A stretch of DNA of 64,000 bases from Pseudidiomarina piscicola (GTDB lineage Bacteria > Pseudomonadota > Gammaproteobacteria > Enterobacterales > Alteromonadaceae), in contig NZ_CADCXY010000003.1 in NCBI RefSeq assembly GCF_902806985.1, forward strand, positions 124,001 through 188,000, written 5' to 3'. Position numbers and translations under genes: made by a program. The notes beneath the pieces were generated by a model that was given only the letters and a program-made list of their open reading frames with translations, ran no database searches and was not told where the DNA came from. How positions within the stretch are numbered: the first letter of the stretch is position 1; each line of letters opens with the position of its first letter. Shown one piece after another: positions 1-8,234 of this stretch.

Positions 1-287
1 TACAAGATATGTACGCGGCGTTTGCCGATAATATCGGTGGGTACTTGAATCACTTGCAGTGGTTAGTAAAGCAACGTCAAGAACAGGAACTACGCAATCA
101 GGCGCACAAAATTAAAGGTGCATGTCGTTCAGTAGGGTTAAGGCAACTGGCACAGACGATGGAGAAATTAGAACGTGCTGAGTGGCAATGGCAAGACGTT
201 GAACACGAGCTGGCGAAATGGGAAGCAGAACTCCCCATTCACCAACATCAAATCGAGGCTTGGTTAAAGGCTCGGCGAATTGAGTGA
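1..287 (+). CDS. arcB: C-terminal HPt domain of an ArcB-type hybrid sensor kinase (5' end outside window)
   Basis: The protein carries the histidine phosphotransfer signature AHKIKGACRSVGLRQL; the phospho-accepting His is codon 105-107. In ArcB this domain relays phosphate from the kinase and receiver modules to ArcA under low oxygen. The segment matches my memory of the E. coli ArcB tail (GHKIKGAAGSVGLRHL) and the residues after it also align. The frame stays open to the window edge, and the ATG at 9 would omit the first helix of a normal HPt bundle, so this is probably the end of a longer protein. Its stop lies 24 bp inside the convergent arcA gene. The alternative is a stand-alone HPt protein like Shewanella HptA; the missing upstream DNA decides this. 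Confidence 0.7.
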   Translation, partial: QDMYAAFADNIGGYLNHLQWLVKQRQEQELRNQAHKIKGACRSVGLRQLAQTMEKLERAEWQWQDVEHELAKWEAELPIHQHQIEAWLKARRIE

Positions 288-1019
288 CGGTTGGTCGAGG
301 TGACGAACCTGTACTTCGCCGACAAACCGATAGCCTTCACCGTGAATCGTGGTAATCAAATTCGGTGACTGACTATCTGCTTCAAAATGACGACGAATAC
401 GACGAATCGCAACATCAACGGTGCGGTCATTCGGGCGTAGGTCACGGTCGAGCATTTTTTTCACTAAGGTTTCGCGATCGAGGATCTTACCTGGATTAGT
501 TAAGAACAATTCCATTGCACGATATTCACTTTTCGGTAAGCGGAACATCTTACCATCAGGTGAAAACAGGCAACGGCTGTCACTTTCAAGGCGCCAGTCG
601 TTAAATTCATAAACGATACTGTCGTGGCCAATCGCTTTCTGTTGATTCTTAATCGCTTCAATGCGGCGATAAAGGTTGCGCACACGCATCAACAGCTCTT
701 TCGGGTTGTAAGGCTTAATGATGTAATCGTCCGCACCTAGTTCAAGCGCTAACAGGCGATCATCTTCAGCATCACGACCGGTTAGAAAGACTAAGCCCAC
801 ATTTTCGTTTTCACGAAAGTTCTCGGCCAGTTCAATACCGCTTTTGCCCGGCAGGTTCACATCCATAATCACCAAGTCGACTTGTTGACGTGCCATGATG
901 CGTTGCATTTGCATACCATCGGCAGCATCGTAGACATCGTAACCCTCTTCTTGAAATAACCGAGTCAGGGTATTTCGAGTGACGACTTCATCTTCTACGA
1001 TTAATAATCTTGCGCTCAT
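264..1019 (-). CDS. arcA: Two-component response regulator ArcA
   Basis: OmpR/PhoB-class regulator of aerobic/anaerobic respiratory genes. The receiver domain (about residues 1-120) begins MSARLLIVEDE; the phosphorylated Asp is D53 in DLVIMDVNLPG, with the conserved Thr and Lys in FLTGRD and IIKPYNPKEL. The winged-helix DNA-binding domain ends with DRTVDVAIRRIRRHFE and IHGEGYRF, as in E. coli ArcA. I chose the ATG at 1019 because it gives the family N-terminus; an in-frame start at 1112 would add 31 residues unlike any ArcA. A GGA lies about 9 bases upstream of the chosen ATG. The protein has 251 residues against 238 in E. coli, the excess being a C-terminal tail. The gene runs convergently into the ArcB-type HPt gene and overlaps its 3' end. 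Confidence 0.95.
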   Translation of the reverse strand: MSARLLIVEDEVVTRNTLTRLFQEEGYDVYDAADGMQMQRIMARQQVDLVIMDVNLPGKSGIELAENFRENENVGLVFLTGRDAEDDRLLALELGADDYIIKPYNPKELLMRVRNLYRRIEAIKNQQKAIGHDSIVYEFNDWRLESDSRCLFSPDGKMFRLPKSEYRAMELFLTNPGKILDRETLVKKMLDRDLRPNDRTVDVAIRRIRRHFEADSQSPNLITTIHGEGYRFVGEVQVRHLDQPSLNSPSL

Positions 1020-1083
1020 ATTGATAGATCCGTTCATCGTTAACATTTGTTGAAATCTGGTGTAGTTGCAATTGTAGCACGAG

Positions 1084-1112
1084 ATTCTAATTAGTGCGTA
1101 GGTTTCCTGCAA
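1084..1112 (-). promoter_or_regulatory. Predicted sigma-70 promoter of arcA
   Basis: On the minus strand TTGCAG (1107-1112) and TAGAAT (1084-1089) are separated by exactly 17 bases. They lie 65 bases upstream of the arcA start, in the 115-base gap after the sensor kinase gene. A second possible extended -10 (TGCTACAAT) lies a little closer to arcA. This is sequence resemblance only. Confidence 0.5.
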
Positions 1113-1134
1113 CAGTTCTATACAGCTTTTTACA

Positions 1135-2745
1135 TTAGGCGACGATGGTGATCACAAACTCGGTGTAACGACCTGCTTTTGAGTTCACTTCGATGCTGCC
1201 GCTAAGTGCTTGAGTGACTAGGTTATAGACCAAGTGTAGCCCAAGCCCGGTAGAGCCCTGTCGGCGTCGCTGTGTTACAAAAGGCTCGAAAACACGCCGG
1301 CCAAGCTCTTCTGGGATACCGCTGCCATTGTCTCGATAAATAAGTTTGACGTGATGGGTATCAATTCGTTCCACGGTCAGTGTAATTTGACCGCGGGCAC
1401 GTTCGACAAAACCATGTTCGATTGAATTCTGTAATAGCTGTGATAACACATGTTGCAGCGGCCCTGATCGGCAACTTATGTGTAAATCGTGCGGACACTC
1501 AAGACGAATATCGATAGCCGCCAGTTCCGGCATTTTGGCGGTGACAGTGTCGATAGCTGTTTGACAGAAGTCGTAGATGCGGATATCGCGCGGGTCTTCC
1601 GCAAACTGGTCCATGGCTAACTGACGAAATTGATTAATCAACTCAGCAGTGCGCTCGATATTACGCTGGATCAGACCTAAATTATCGCTACTTGCTTCCA
1701 TGAAACGCTCAAAGTCAGACCGACTCATGGTGTTGTTATCGAATTTCTGCTGCATGAATTCAAGCTTGTCTTGCAGAATCGATGTAGACGTCAGAACGAG
1801 CCCTACGGGCGTGTTAATTTCATGTGCCACCCCAGCAATCAAGTCACCTAATGAGGACATTTTTTCGGTTTCTATCATTTGTCGCTGAAATTGATGCAGT
1901 TTTTCGAGGGTATTCATCAATTCAGCGTTGGCCTCGCGCAGGGCATTCGTGCGCTGCTGTACTTGGCGCTCAAGTTCAGCGTTCAAATCGTTGGCTTGGC
2001 GTTCTGCGCGTTGCTGGCGCTCAAGATGTTGTTCGACACGGCCTAACATGGTGTTAAAGGCACTTCCCAGCCGTTGGAGCTCAAGCAAGTTTAATTCCGG
2101 TAAGCGGGTCGAATAGTCCCGGTTGCGGCTAATGCGCTGAATAATACCGACGGTTTGGTCAAGTGGTCGCATTAGCCGGCTGCGAACTCTGGCTGCTACG
2201 ATCCAGGTAAACAATGCCGCAACCACGGTACTAATGCTGGCGGTAACTACGGTTCGCCAAGTGGTGGCAGTAATGCTGTCGCGGCTCACCCGCAGGTACA
2301 CAAAACCTAGTTGTTCATCTTCAATGGTGATCGGTTGGGCAACTTCAATATAATTTGAGTGGCTACGAACACCACTAAAGCCAGGCAGTAACTCCGTTTG
2401 TACGGGAATGGGGGCAAGCCCTTCGCGGTTATAACTCGCGTAGTAGTGCAACTGTGGTTGGTCACCAACTAAGGAGCTTTCGTAAACGTGTAAGTGCTCT
2501 AAAAAAGGCGTGACCGCAAAGTGGCCAAGGTAGCTGTTTAGCCCCTCAACATCATCGAACAGTAAGTAGCGACTGGTGACTTCGGCCACCACAGATGCTA
2601 TTTCCTGCGCACGAACTTCGGCATCTTGGTTAAGCTGTTTGATGTGAGTAAGGCTCAAAATCAACGCAGTAAATACACACATCAAGACACTCAGGCCCAC
2701 CACCAGCCAAGAAATACCTTGCCGGATAGAGCCTGCCCGAATCAT
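1135..2745 (-). CDS. HAMP-domain sensor histidine kinase
   Basis: Membrane-bound sensor kinase of 536 residues. TM1 is at about 12-32 and TM2 at about 163-185; the roughly 130 residues between them form a periplasmic sensor domain. A HAMP linker (186-240) leads into a coiled coil (235-290). The H-box is GVAHEINTPVG with the phosphorylated His at about 308. The ATPase domain shows the N-box QLLQNSIEHG and the glycine boxes DNGSGIP and GSTGLGL. There is no receiver domain and no response regulator gene in the operon. Its ATG overlaps the rsmC stop by 4 bases, so it is the last gene of the rimK-rsmC run. The signal sensed is unknown. ArcA, encoded just downstream, is a possible but unproven partner. 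Confidence 0.9.
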   Translation of the reverse strand: MIRAGSIRQGISWLVVGLSVLMCVFTALILSLTHIKQLNQDAEVRAQEIASVVAEVTSRYLLFDDVEGLNSYLGHFAVTPFLEHLHVYESSLVGDQPQLHYYASYNREGLAPIPVQTELLPGFSGVRSHSNYIEVAQPITIEDEQLGFVYLRVSRDSITATTWRTVVTASISTVVAALFTWIVAARVRSRLMRPLDQTVGIIQRISRNRDYSTRLPELNLLELQRLGSAFNTMLGRVEQHLERQQRAERQANDLNAELERQVQQRTNALREANAELMNTLEKLHQFQRQMIETEKMSSLGDLIAGVAHEINTPVGLVLTSTSILQDKLEFMQQKFDNNTMSRSDFERFMEASSDNLGLIQRNIERTAELINQFRQLAMDQFAEDPRDIRIYDFCQTAIDTVTAKMPELAAIDIRLECPHDLHISCRSGPLQHVLSQLLQNSIEHGFVERARGQITLTVERIDTHHVKLIYRDNGSGIPEELGRRVFEPFVTQRRRQGSTGLGLHLVYNLVTQALSGSIEVNSKAGRYTEFVITIVA

Positions 2746-3791
2746 TTTCGGCGTCCTTTGTTGCGCTGTGATGCAGGTTTATTGACGGCGCGGTAAATAG
2801 CAAATTTGGTGTCGGCGGCAACCCGCTCACATTCCCCAAAGCTTGCTTCAATAAGTTCGGGCCATGGTAAGAAGCGATTGGCGACCAGCCAAATTTCCCC
2901 ACCATGGGTTAGGTGCTCGCGTGCATGGCGCAGAAACTGTTGGCCAATACTGTAGTCTGTTGCTTGCCCCGTGTGAAACGGCGGGTGGCTGATAATATAA
3001 TCGTACTTGGGTAAACGACTGGCCAGGTGGTCTTCGGCAATAAGTTGTCCGTCGAGCTCGTTGAGTTCAAGTGTTGCAGCACAGGCAGCCAGAGCCATCG
3101 CACTGACATCGAGATAGGTCATTTTAAGCTGTGGTTGCTGCATCTGTAATGCCGCCCCCAACACACCATTACCGCAGGCGAAATCAAGCACTGATCCCGA
3201 CTTAAAGTTAGGTAAGTGAGCAAGTAGTTTGGTGCTGCCAAGGTCGATACCGGGGTAGGAAAACACCCCAGGGTAAGTCACGATTTTAGGTAACGCGCCC
3301 GGTGGCTCGAACTCGTGGCGATAGTCGTCGAGCTGACAGCTAGCTCGTGGCTCGGTGATGGTGGTTACCACCAACGTCGAGTGATTCCCGTTAGCGACTT
3401 TTTGCACCGCACTAAAGTGCTGATTGAGTTGTTTGGCAATGCTTTTAATGCCACTGCGATTCTCGCCCACCAGCCAAATAGGGGTACCCGCCGGCAATAC
3501 GCTCGCCAGCTGATGCAGTAGATAATCGGTTAACTTCTTCTCTTTGGGGAGCCATAACAACGCCCCGTCAAACTCACCTGCGGGCGGCGTGGTGCCAAAT
3601 AGGTGTTGGTCACCGAGGTTCTGCCAAGCACGGAACCAACCTGCATGCAGGTGCCAACTGCCAGTGACGGGCAACATCTCGCGCCAATCAGCATCCGGTG
3701 GGTTAATTGCCAACAATGCTTGTGCGTTGATCTGCTGTGCCTGACGCACCACTAATTGTGAAGGCGGACTTAAAGACTTTAATGCGTTCAT
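2742..3791 (-). CDS. rsmC: 16S rRNA (guanine1207-N2)-methyltransferase RsmC
   Basis: SAM-dependent methyltransferase of 349 residues that in E. coli makes m2G1207 in the small ribosomal subunit. The C-terminal half has the SAM-binding motif VLDFACGNGVLGAAL and the catalytic motif IISHPPFHTG (the NPPF-type motif with His in first position). The N-terminal half is the degenerate duplicated domain typical of RsmC. The start codon abuts the stop of the upstream desuccinylase-like gene and the end overlaps the sensor kinase start by 4 bases, indicating translational coupling in a multi-gene operon. Confidence 0.9.
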   Translation of the reverse strand: MNALKSLSPPSQLVVRQAQQINAQALLAINPPDADWREMLPVTGSWHLHAGWFRAWQNLGDQHLFGTTPPAGEFDGALLWLPKEKKLTDYLLHQLASVLPAGTPIWLVGENRSGIKSIAKQLNQHFSAVQKVANGNHSTLVVTTITEPRASCQLDDYRHEFEPPGALPKIVTYPGVFSYPGIDLGSTKLLAHLPNFKSGSVLDFACGNGVLGAALQMQQPQLKMTYLDVSAMALAACAATLELNELDGQLIAEDHLASRLPKYDYIISHPPFHTGQATDYSIGQQFLRHAREHLTHGGEIWLVANRFLPWPELIEASFGECERVAADTKFAIYRAVNKPASQRNKGRRK

Positions 3792-4817
3792 CTATACCGG
3801 TTTTCCATCATAAGCTTCACTAAAAACATCGACACTCGAAGAGGCCTCACCAAACACATCTTCGTCAAATTGCGCCACATTAAAAAGTGCTTCACCCTCA
3901 TTCGCTACCGGAATGTTACTAATGCCGATAATGATGCCGTTGAAAGGGCTACGCAACGGGTGCAAATCGTCACCGTGGGGGTTCACGGTAAACGCAATCA
4001 CTTGGCCTTTTTGAATGGTCTGGCCGAGCTCAACATGAGGTACTACCAAACCGTCGTGGTCGTTGCGGATCCAAGCACTGCGGTGTGCCACCACCGGGGT
4101 TACTTTCTTGCGCTTGCGGCGACCTTTCAGCATTTTAAGGCTTTTCATCACGTTTTGAACACCGATCACGCCAGCTTTGATGGCGGCATAATCAAACCGC
4201 AAGGCCTCACCGGCTTCATATAAAATCAGCGGAATACCCAGTTCAGAGGCAAGCGAGCGCAGCGAGCCATCGCGTTCTTTCGAATGCAGTATTACCGGCG
4301 AGTTAAAGGCATGGCCCATGGCCAACGCATCACTGTTGTCGGTATCAACACGAATTTGTGGCAGGTTACTGCGGTGCACTGCGCCCGTATGAAGGTCGAT
4401 AATATGTGTCGCACTTTGCACTAGTGTTTCGTTAAACAAGTGCGCTAAACGACTACCTAAGGCACCGCGCTCAGAGCCTGGAAAGCAACGGTTCAAATCA
4501 CGACGGTCGGGCAGGTAACGCGACTGCTGAATAAAACCAAAGACGTTCACAACGGGCACCACAATCAGGGTGCCGGAAAGCTCGAGGGGATCGGTTTCAC
4601 TAATCACTCGGCGACAAATTTCGATGCCGTTAAGTTCGTCGCCGTGAATCGCTGCACATACCAATAACACCGGTCCGGGCTTCACCCCGTGAAAAACTTC
4701 GGCGTGTAAATCCATCGGCGTATCGTTATAGAGCCGCGCTGCAGGAATGCGAATACTGTGACGCGAGCCGGGTACAATGCGTTGCCCGGCGAGTTTAAAC
4801 GAGGCTGGTTTTTTCAC
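3792..4817 (-). CDS. Succinylglutamate desuccinylase/aspartoacylase family zinc hydrolase
   Basis: Predicted Zn-dependent amidohydrolase related to AstE/ASPA within the carboxypeptidase M14 fold. The zinc-site motif AAIHGDELNGIE gives His and Glu ligands; RDLNRCFPG and HIIDLHTGAVH supply the substrate-binding and third-ligand regions. The C-terminal 100 residues have a lipoyl-like barrel appearance (VVPHVELGQTIQKGQVIAF). It lies 2 bases after rimK and directly before rsmC. Genes of this family are recurrent companions of rimK, which suggests action on N-acylated or poly-glutamate products, but the substrate cannot be read from sequence. It is not in an arginine-succinyltransferase (ast) operon, so AstE is unlikely. 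Confidence 0.85.
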   Translation of the reverse strand: MKKPASFKLAGQRIVPGSRHSIRIPAARLYNDTPMDLHAEVFHGVKPGPVLLVCAAIHGDELNGIEICRRVISETDPLELSGTLIVVPVVNVFGFIQQSRYLPDRRDLNRCFPGSERGALGSRLAHLFNETLVQSATHIIDLHTGAVHRSNLPQIRVDTDNSDALAMGHAFNSPVILHSKERDGSLRSLASELGIPLILYEAGEALRFDYAAIKAGVIGVQNVMKSLKMLKGRRKRKKVTPVVAHRSAWIRNDHDGLVVPHVELGQTIQKGQVIAFTVNPHGDDLHPLRSPFNGIIIGISNIPVANEGEALFNVAQFDEDVFGEASSSVDVFSEAYDGKPV

Positions 4818-4819
4818 CC

Positions 4820-5725
4820 TTAACCTTTTCCTTTGGTGCGCGTGCGATGCGCTTTCGCGTTGTTTTCAATAAACTTAATAATTTGTCCGGCGACATCTTT
4901 TTCGGTGGCCACTTCAATTCCTTCCAGCCCCGGCGATGAATTCACTTCCATCACTAATGGACCATGCTTGGAGCGTAAAATATCGACCCCAGCCACATTT
5001 AAGCCCATAGTTTTTGCTGCTTTAACGGCAGTAGAGCGTTCGGCCGGAGTCAGTTTCACAAGTTGTGCCGAGCCGCCGCGATGCAGGTTCGAGCGAAATT
5101 CGCCTGCGCGTGCCTGGCGCTTCATGGCCGCAATGACCTTATCGCCAATCACCAAGCAGCGAATATCTGCGCCACCGGCTTCTTTGATAAATTCTTGTAC
5201 CATAATGTGCGATTTCAGCCCCATAAAGGCTTCAATCACGCTTTCTGCCGCTTGTCGTGTTTCGGCTAGAACCACCCCAATACCTTGGGTGCCTTCAAGT
5301 AACTTGATCACTAAAGGTGCACCACCGACCATATCAATAAGGTCTGGAATATCATGCGGTTGGCTGGCAAATCCCGTGACTGGTAAACCAATCCCTTTAC
5401 GGCTGAGGAGCTGCAATGAGCGAAGTTTATCGCGGCTACGCGAGATCGCCACCGACTCATTCAGCGGATAAGTACCAATCATCTCAAATTGACGCAGAAC
5501 CGCAGTTCCGAAGAACGTAATAGAGGCGCCGATACGCGGAATAATGGCGTCGTAATAGGGCAGAATGTCACCCTTCATATGAACCAAAGGTTCGCGCGCG
5601 TTGATGTCCATGTAGCAACGCAGTGGGTCTAACACATCGACTTCGTGCCCGTTGGCCTTAGCTGCTTCAATAAGCCGGCGAGTAGAATAAAGTTTTGCAT
5701 TGCGTGAGAGTATCGCAATTCTCAT
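4820..5725 (-). CDS. rimK: RimK, ribosomal protein S6 glutamate ligase (ATP-grasp)
   Basis: ATP-grasp ligase of 301 residues that adds glutamates to the C-terminus of ribosomal protein S6. The N-terminus [18 protein letters not shown] is the family hallmark. ATP-grasp elements are visible: [17 protein letters not shown] (phosphate-binding loop), the [19 protein letters not shown] strand, and the metal-binding [14 protein letters not shown] near the end. It overlaps the preceding Zn protease gene by 4 bases and is followed after 2 bases by the desuccinylase-like gene. This protease-rimK-hydrolase order is a recurring unit in gammaproteobacteria. Confidence 0.95.
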   Translation of the reverse strand: MRIAILSRNAKLYSTRRLIEAAKANGHEVDVLDPLRCYMDINAREPLVHMKGDILPYYDAIIPRIGASITFFGTAVLRQFEMIGTYPLNESVAISRSRDKLRSLQLLSRKGIGLPVTGFASQPHDIPDLIDMVGGAPLVIKLLEGTQGIGVVLAETRQAAESVIEAFMGLKSHIMVQEFIKEAGGADIRCLVIGDKVIAAMKRQARAGEFRSNLHRGGSAQLVKLTPAERSTAVKAAKTMGLNVAGVDILRSKHGPLVMEVNSSPGLEGIEVATEKDVAGQIIKFIENNAKAHRTRTKGKG

Positions 5726-6168
5726 GCGCGGACTCCTTTTGATTCAGGGGTTAGGTTACCCAGCAGATAAGACGCATCAGGGTCGACGTGGAAGTGACCA
5801 CGCATGGCTTGACGACCAAGGAGCATACGAAACTTCATGCTATCACGATTCGTCAAGGTTAACTCGACAGCTTGCGCGAAGTCGCCCATGGTGAGGGTGG
5901 TTTTAATGACATAACGTCGCTCTTTATGGCCACCTGAGTCAGTAACATCTCGTTGGTCGTGGATCGGCGCTTCGCAACAATGTTCTCTGGTTGAACCCTG
6001 TTCCGGATGGATCCAAATACGTAACCAAGCCTCGCCGTCGCGCTCAAATGGCTGCAGTTTATAGGCGTGCAGGCAGGACGTTCGGGCGCCGGTGTCAACT
6101 TTCATTTTTATGGCATCAATGCCTAGATCGGGGAGAGCTCCCCATTCGCGCCAACCAAGAATTTGCAT
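5722..6168 (-). CDS. RimK-associated retropepsin-like protease (ATP-dependent zinc protease family, RimB type)
   Basis: Small protein of 148 residues starting [16 protein letters not shown]. The motif [16 protein letters not shown] has the D-T-G triplet of aspartic proteases; the family is nonetheless annotated as zinc protease (PF05618). RKLSS-type strands and the [15 protein letters not shown] segment complete the fold. In Pseudomonas a homologous protein (RimB) works with RimK on S6 glutamylation. Here the stop overlaps rimK by 4 bases, supporting that role. It is probably the first gene of the operon running to the sensor kinase; 72 bases separate it from DUF2982. Confidence 0.85.
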   Translation of the reverse strand: MQILGWREWGALPDLGIDAIKMKVDTGARTSCLHAYKLQPFERDGEAWLRIWIHPEQGSTREHCCEAPIHDQRDVTDSGGHKERRYVIKTTLTMGDFAQAVELTLTNRDSMKFRMLLGRQAMRGHFHVDPDASYLLGNLTPESKGVRA

Positions 6169-6240
6169 ACCCTATTCGGCTCCAGTTCAGTAAAGGTGAG
6201 ACTGTTCAAGAATATAGCCGCAGCTGTGAAACAGCAAGCG

Positions 6241-6927
6241 TTACTCAGGGTCGACCTGATGTCGGTGTTGTTGCACTTGCTGTAACCAACGGCAAAACTC
6301 ATCGAGTGGGCGGTCGAGGGCACTGGATGGCACGTATAGGTCATAACCGAGCAGCTCGCGTAGTTGCTGACAGCGCACCGCAAACAGAGCTTGCACGCCT
6401 CGGTAAACCTGACCATTGGCCGACTTATAATAGCTGGGAATATCGTAATATGGGGTGTAGTCGGTGCCAGCGGGCAGCTCACGGCGCAGGGCTGCTGCCA
6501 ACAGGTGCCGTTGCTCGCTCACCAAGTACACTGCTAAACGCGGTGAGATGCTATCAAGTACCGGCTCGATGTTGTTCAGCCGAAAGCCAATATAAGGCAA
6601 CTCTTCTACCTCGCCGCCACGTTGGGTACGCGGGATATCAAACCGGATCAGGTTGTCCCAGTTGAAGTGCCAGGTGCCGCGGCGATGCTCATAGCGAACC
6701 TCTGTGGGTGACAGCACTAAGCTCACTTGAGGCTCTACTAGCTTGGCAATGCCGAGGAAAAAAAGCGCGGCACTAGCAATGTACATCAGCCCCCAAGCGG
6801 CCTGCGGCAATTCGAAACCTGCAAGATAGAAAAATAATGTGACCGCGAACACCAGCACGCCGAATACGCAAAAAGTTAACGCATCACGGCGGGCCGTGGG
6901 TTCGACGGTAAGTTCGGGATCGGTCAT
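6241..6927 (-). CDS. DUF2982 family membrane protein
   Basis: Predicted membrane protein of 228 residues with two adjacent transmembrane helices near the N-terminus (about 19-38 and 42-62), then a soluble domain rich in Trp and Arg ([20 protein letters not shown]) that could have a PH-like fold. I recognise it as DUF2982, which occurs beside mutH in several Alteromonadales. Its function is unknown. Its start overlaps the mutH stop by 4 bases, so the two are translationally coupled. The C-terminus is Gln- and His-rich. Confidence 0.7.
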   Translation of the reverse strand: MTDPELTVEPTARRDALTFCVFGVLVFAVTLFFYLAGFELPQAAWGLMYIASAALFFLGIAKLVEPQVSLVLSPTEVRYEHRRGTWHFNWDNLIRFDIPRTQRGGEVEELPYIGFRLNNIEPVLDSISPRLAVYLVSEQRHLLAAALRRELPAGTDYTPYYDIPSYYKSANGQVYRGVQALFAVRCQQLRELLGYDLYVPSSALDRPLDEFCRWLQQVQQHRHQVDPE

Positions 6928-7610
6928 GGGGTCCTCGTTGTTACAGATGGTTCAGTAAGGGAAAAAATGCGCCGAATAATTTGCCAAGTGAACTGAGTTT
7001 TCAAATAAAAGCCGCGCGGTAAGGTTTGAATGGGTTCACCATTGGGCCCAATCGCATCGGTGAGTACGCGACTGTTGGCAGCTTTAGGGCGAAGTTGCAG
7101 TACCTCACCTTGGTGCGCGGTAATTTGCTCCACTTCACCCATGGCTATTTTGTCCATATGTTCGGTCCAGTCGCGCTTTAATTGAGCCTCCTCGGTGGCA
7201 TCGGGCTGCCAAAAGAAGGCGGTGCCGACCGTCCGCTCGGCCAGCGGGATCTCACGGCGGCCATCAATGGGTACCCACAGCACGCATTGCAGTTTATTAC
7301 GCACGTTACTGTTTTCCCAACTCAAGCCAGTAATATTGACCAGCGGCGTGGTGCAAACGAAGGTGGTTTCTAAAGGTTTGCCCTTGGCATCAAGGGGAAT
7401 GGTTTTCAGCTCGACGCCTAATTCGGGAAAGTCTTGTAACGCTTGCGAACCCGCGGTGGCTCCGAGCGCCGCTTCCAGGAGTTGACCGACCCAACCTTTG
7501 TGACGTGTCAGATCCGCCGGCACGGCCATGCCTTGCTGGGCAGCAAGCTCGGCAAAACTCTGGCCCGCGAGGGCACTAGCGGCTTCAAAAAGTGTACGCA
7601 AGTCGCTCAT
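6924..7610 (-). CDS. mutH: DNA mismatch repair endonuclease MutH
   Basis: Methyl-directed mismatch repair nuclease that nicks the unmethylated strand at hemimethylated GATC when activated by MutS and MutL. The catalytic residues are visible as D60, E67 and K69 in [13 protein letters not shown], with the same spacing as E. coli D70/E77/K79. The protein has 228 residues, as usual. A strong AAGGAG site precedes the ATG. The gene is divergent from rppH across an 89-base gap that must hold both promoters. Confidence 0.95.
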   Translation of the reverse strand: MSDLRTLFEAASALAGQSFAELAAQQGMAVPADLTRHKGWVGQLLEAALGATAGSQALQDFPELGVELKTIPLDAKGKPLETTFVCTTPLVNITGLSWENSNVRNKLQCVLWVPIDGRREIPLAERTVGTAFFWQPDATEEAQLKRDWTEHMDKIAMGEVEQITAHQGEVLQLRPKAANSRVLTDAIGPNGEPIQTLPRGFYLKTQFTWQIIRRIFSLTEPSVTTRTP

Positions 7611-7699
7611 GAAACTCCTTATCTGGTGGACAATACTTTCTTTCAGGCGTCGATTATGGAAAAATCGAAGTCAGAAGTCGAATTTAAGAGGATGCCCGC

Positions 7700-8233
7700 G
7701 TGATAGACGCAGAAGGATTCCGAGCAAACGTAGGAATCATTATCTGTAATGATCAGGGACAAGTATTTTGGGCGCGCAGATTTGGACAACATAGCTGGCA
7801 ATTTCCCCAAGGCGGTATTGATGATGGTGAAACGCCAGAACAAACCATGTACCGAGAGTTATGGGAAGAAGTTGGACTGAGACCAGAGCAGGTTGAAATC
7901 GTTTATACGAGTCGCCACTGGTACCGTTACCGTTTGCCTAAACGACTTGTTCGGCGTGAACAACGCCCTATGTGTATTGGTCAGAAGCAGAAATGGTTTT
8001 TACTACGCTTAACCTGTAAAGAACAAGACGTGAACGTTCTTTGCTCGTCCCACCCGGAGTTTGATGATTGGCGTTGGGTCAGTTATTGGTACCCGGTAAG
8101 ACAAGTCGTGTCGTTTAAAAAAGATGTTTATCGGCGCGTCATGAAAGAGTTTGCACCGATTTTAATGTCACCATCGACACCGCAAGGAAGGTCAGGAGGC
8201 CGACGCCAACGCGGACCACGACGGAAACGCTAA
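7700..8233 (+). CDS. rppH: RNA pyrophosphohydrolase RppH
   Basis: Nudix hydrolase that removes pyrophosphate from mRNA 5' ends and starts RNase E-dependent decay. The Nudix box occupies residues 38-60 ([20 protein letters not shown] and following). [11 protein letters not shown] and [16 protein letters not shown] are the usual family segments. The start is GTG at 7700 with AGAGGA 7 bases before it, giving the family N-terminus [12 protein letters not shown]. The C-terminus has a basic tail ([15 protein letters not shown]) that may bind RNA. ptsP starts one base after the stop, as in many gammaproteobacteria. Confidence 0.97.
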   Translation: MIDAEGFRANVGIIICNDQGQVFWARRFGQHSWQFPQGGIDDGETPEQTMYRELWEEVGLRPEQVEIVYTSRHWYRYRLPKRLVRREQRPMCIGQKQKWFLLRLTCKEQDVNVLCSSHPEFDDWRWVSYWYPVRQVVSFKKDVYRRVMKEFAPILMSPSTPQGRSGGRRQRGPRRKR

Positions 8234-8234
8234 T

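Noticed and set aside
4833..5471. 212-codon open frame opposite rimK
   Set aside because: It lies wholly antisense to a clear RimK and its translation looks like a codon shadow (Ser/Arg/Thr-rich, no domain).
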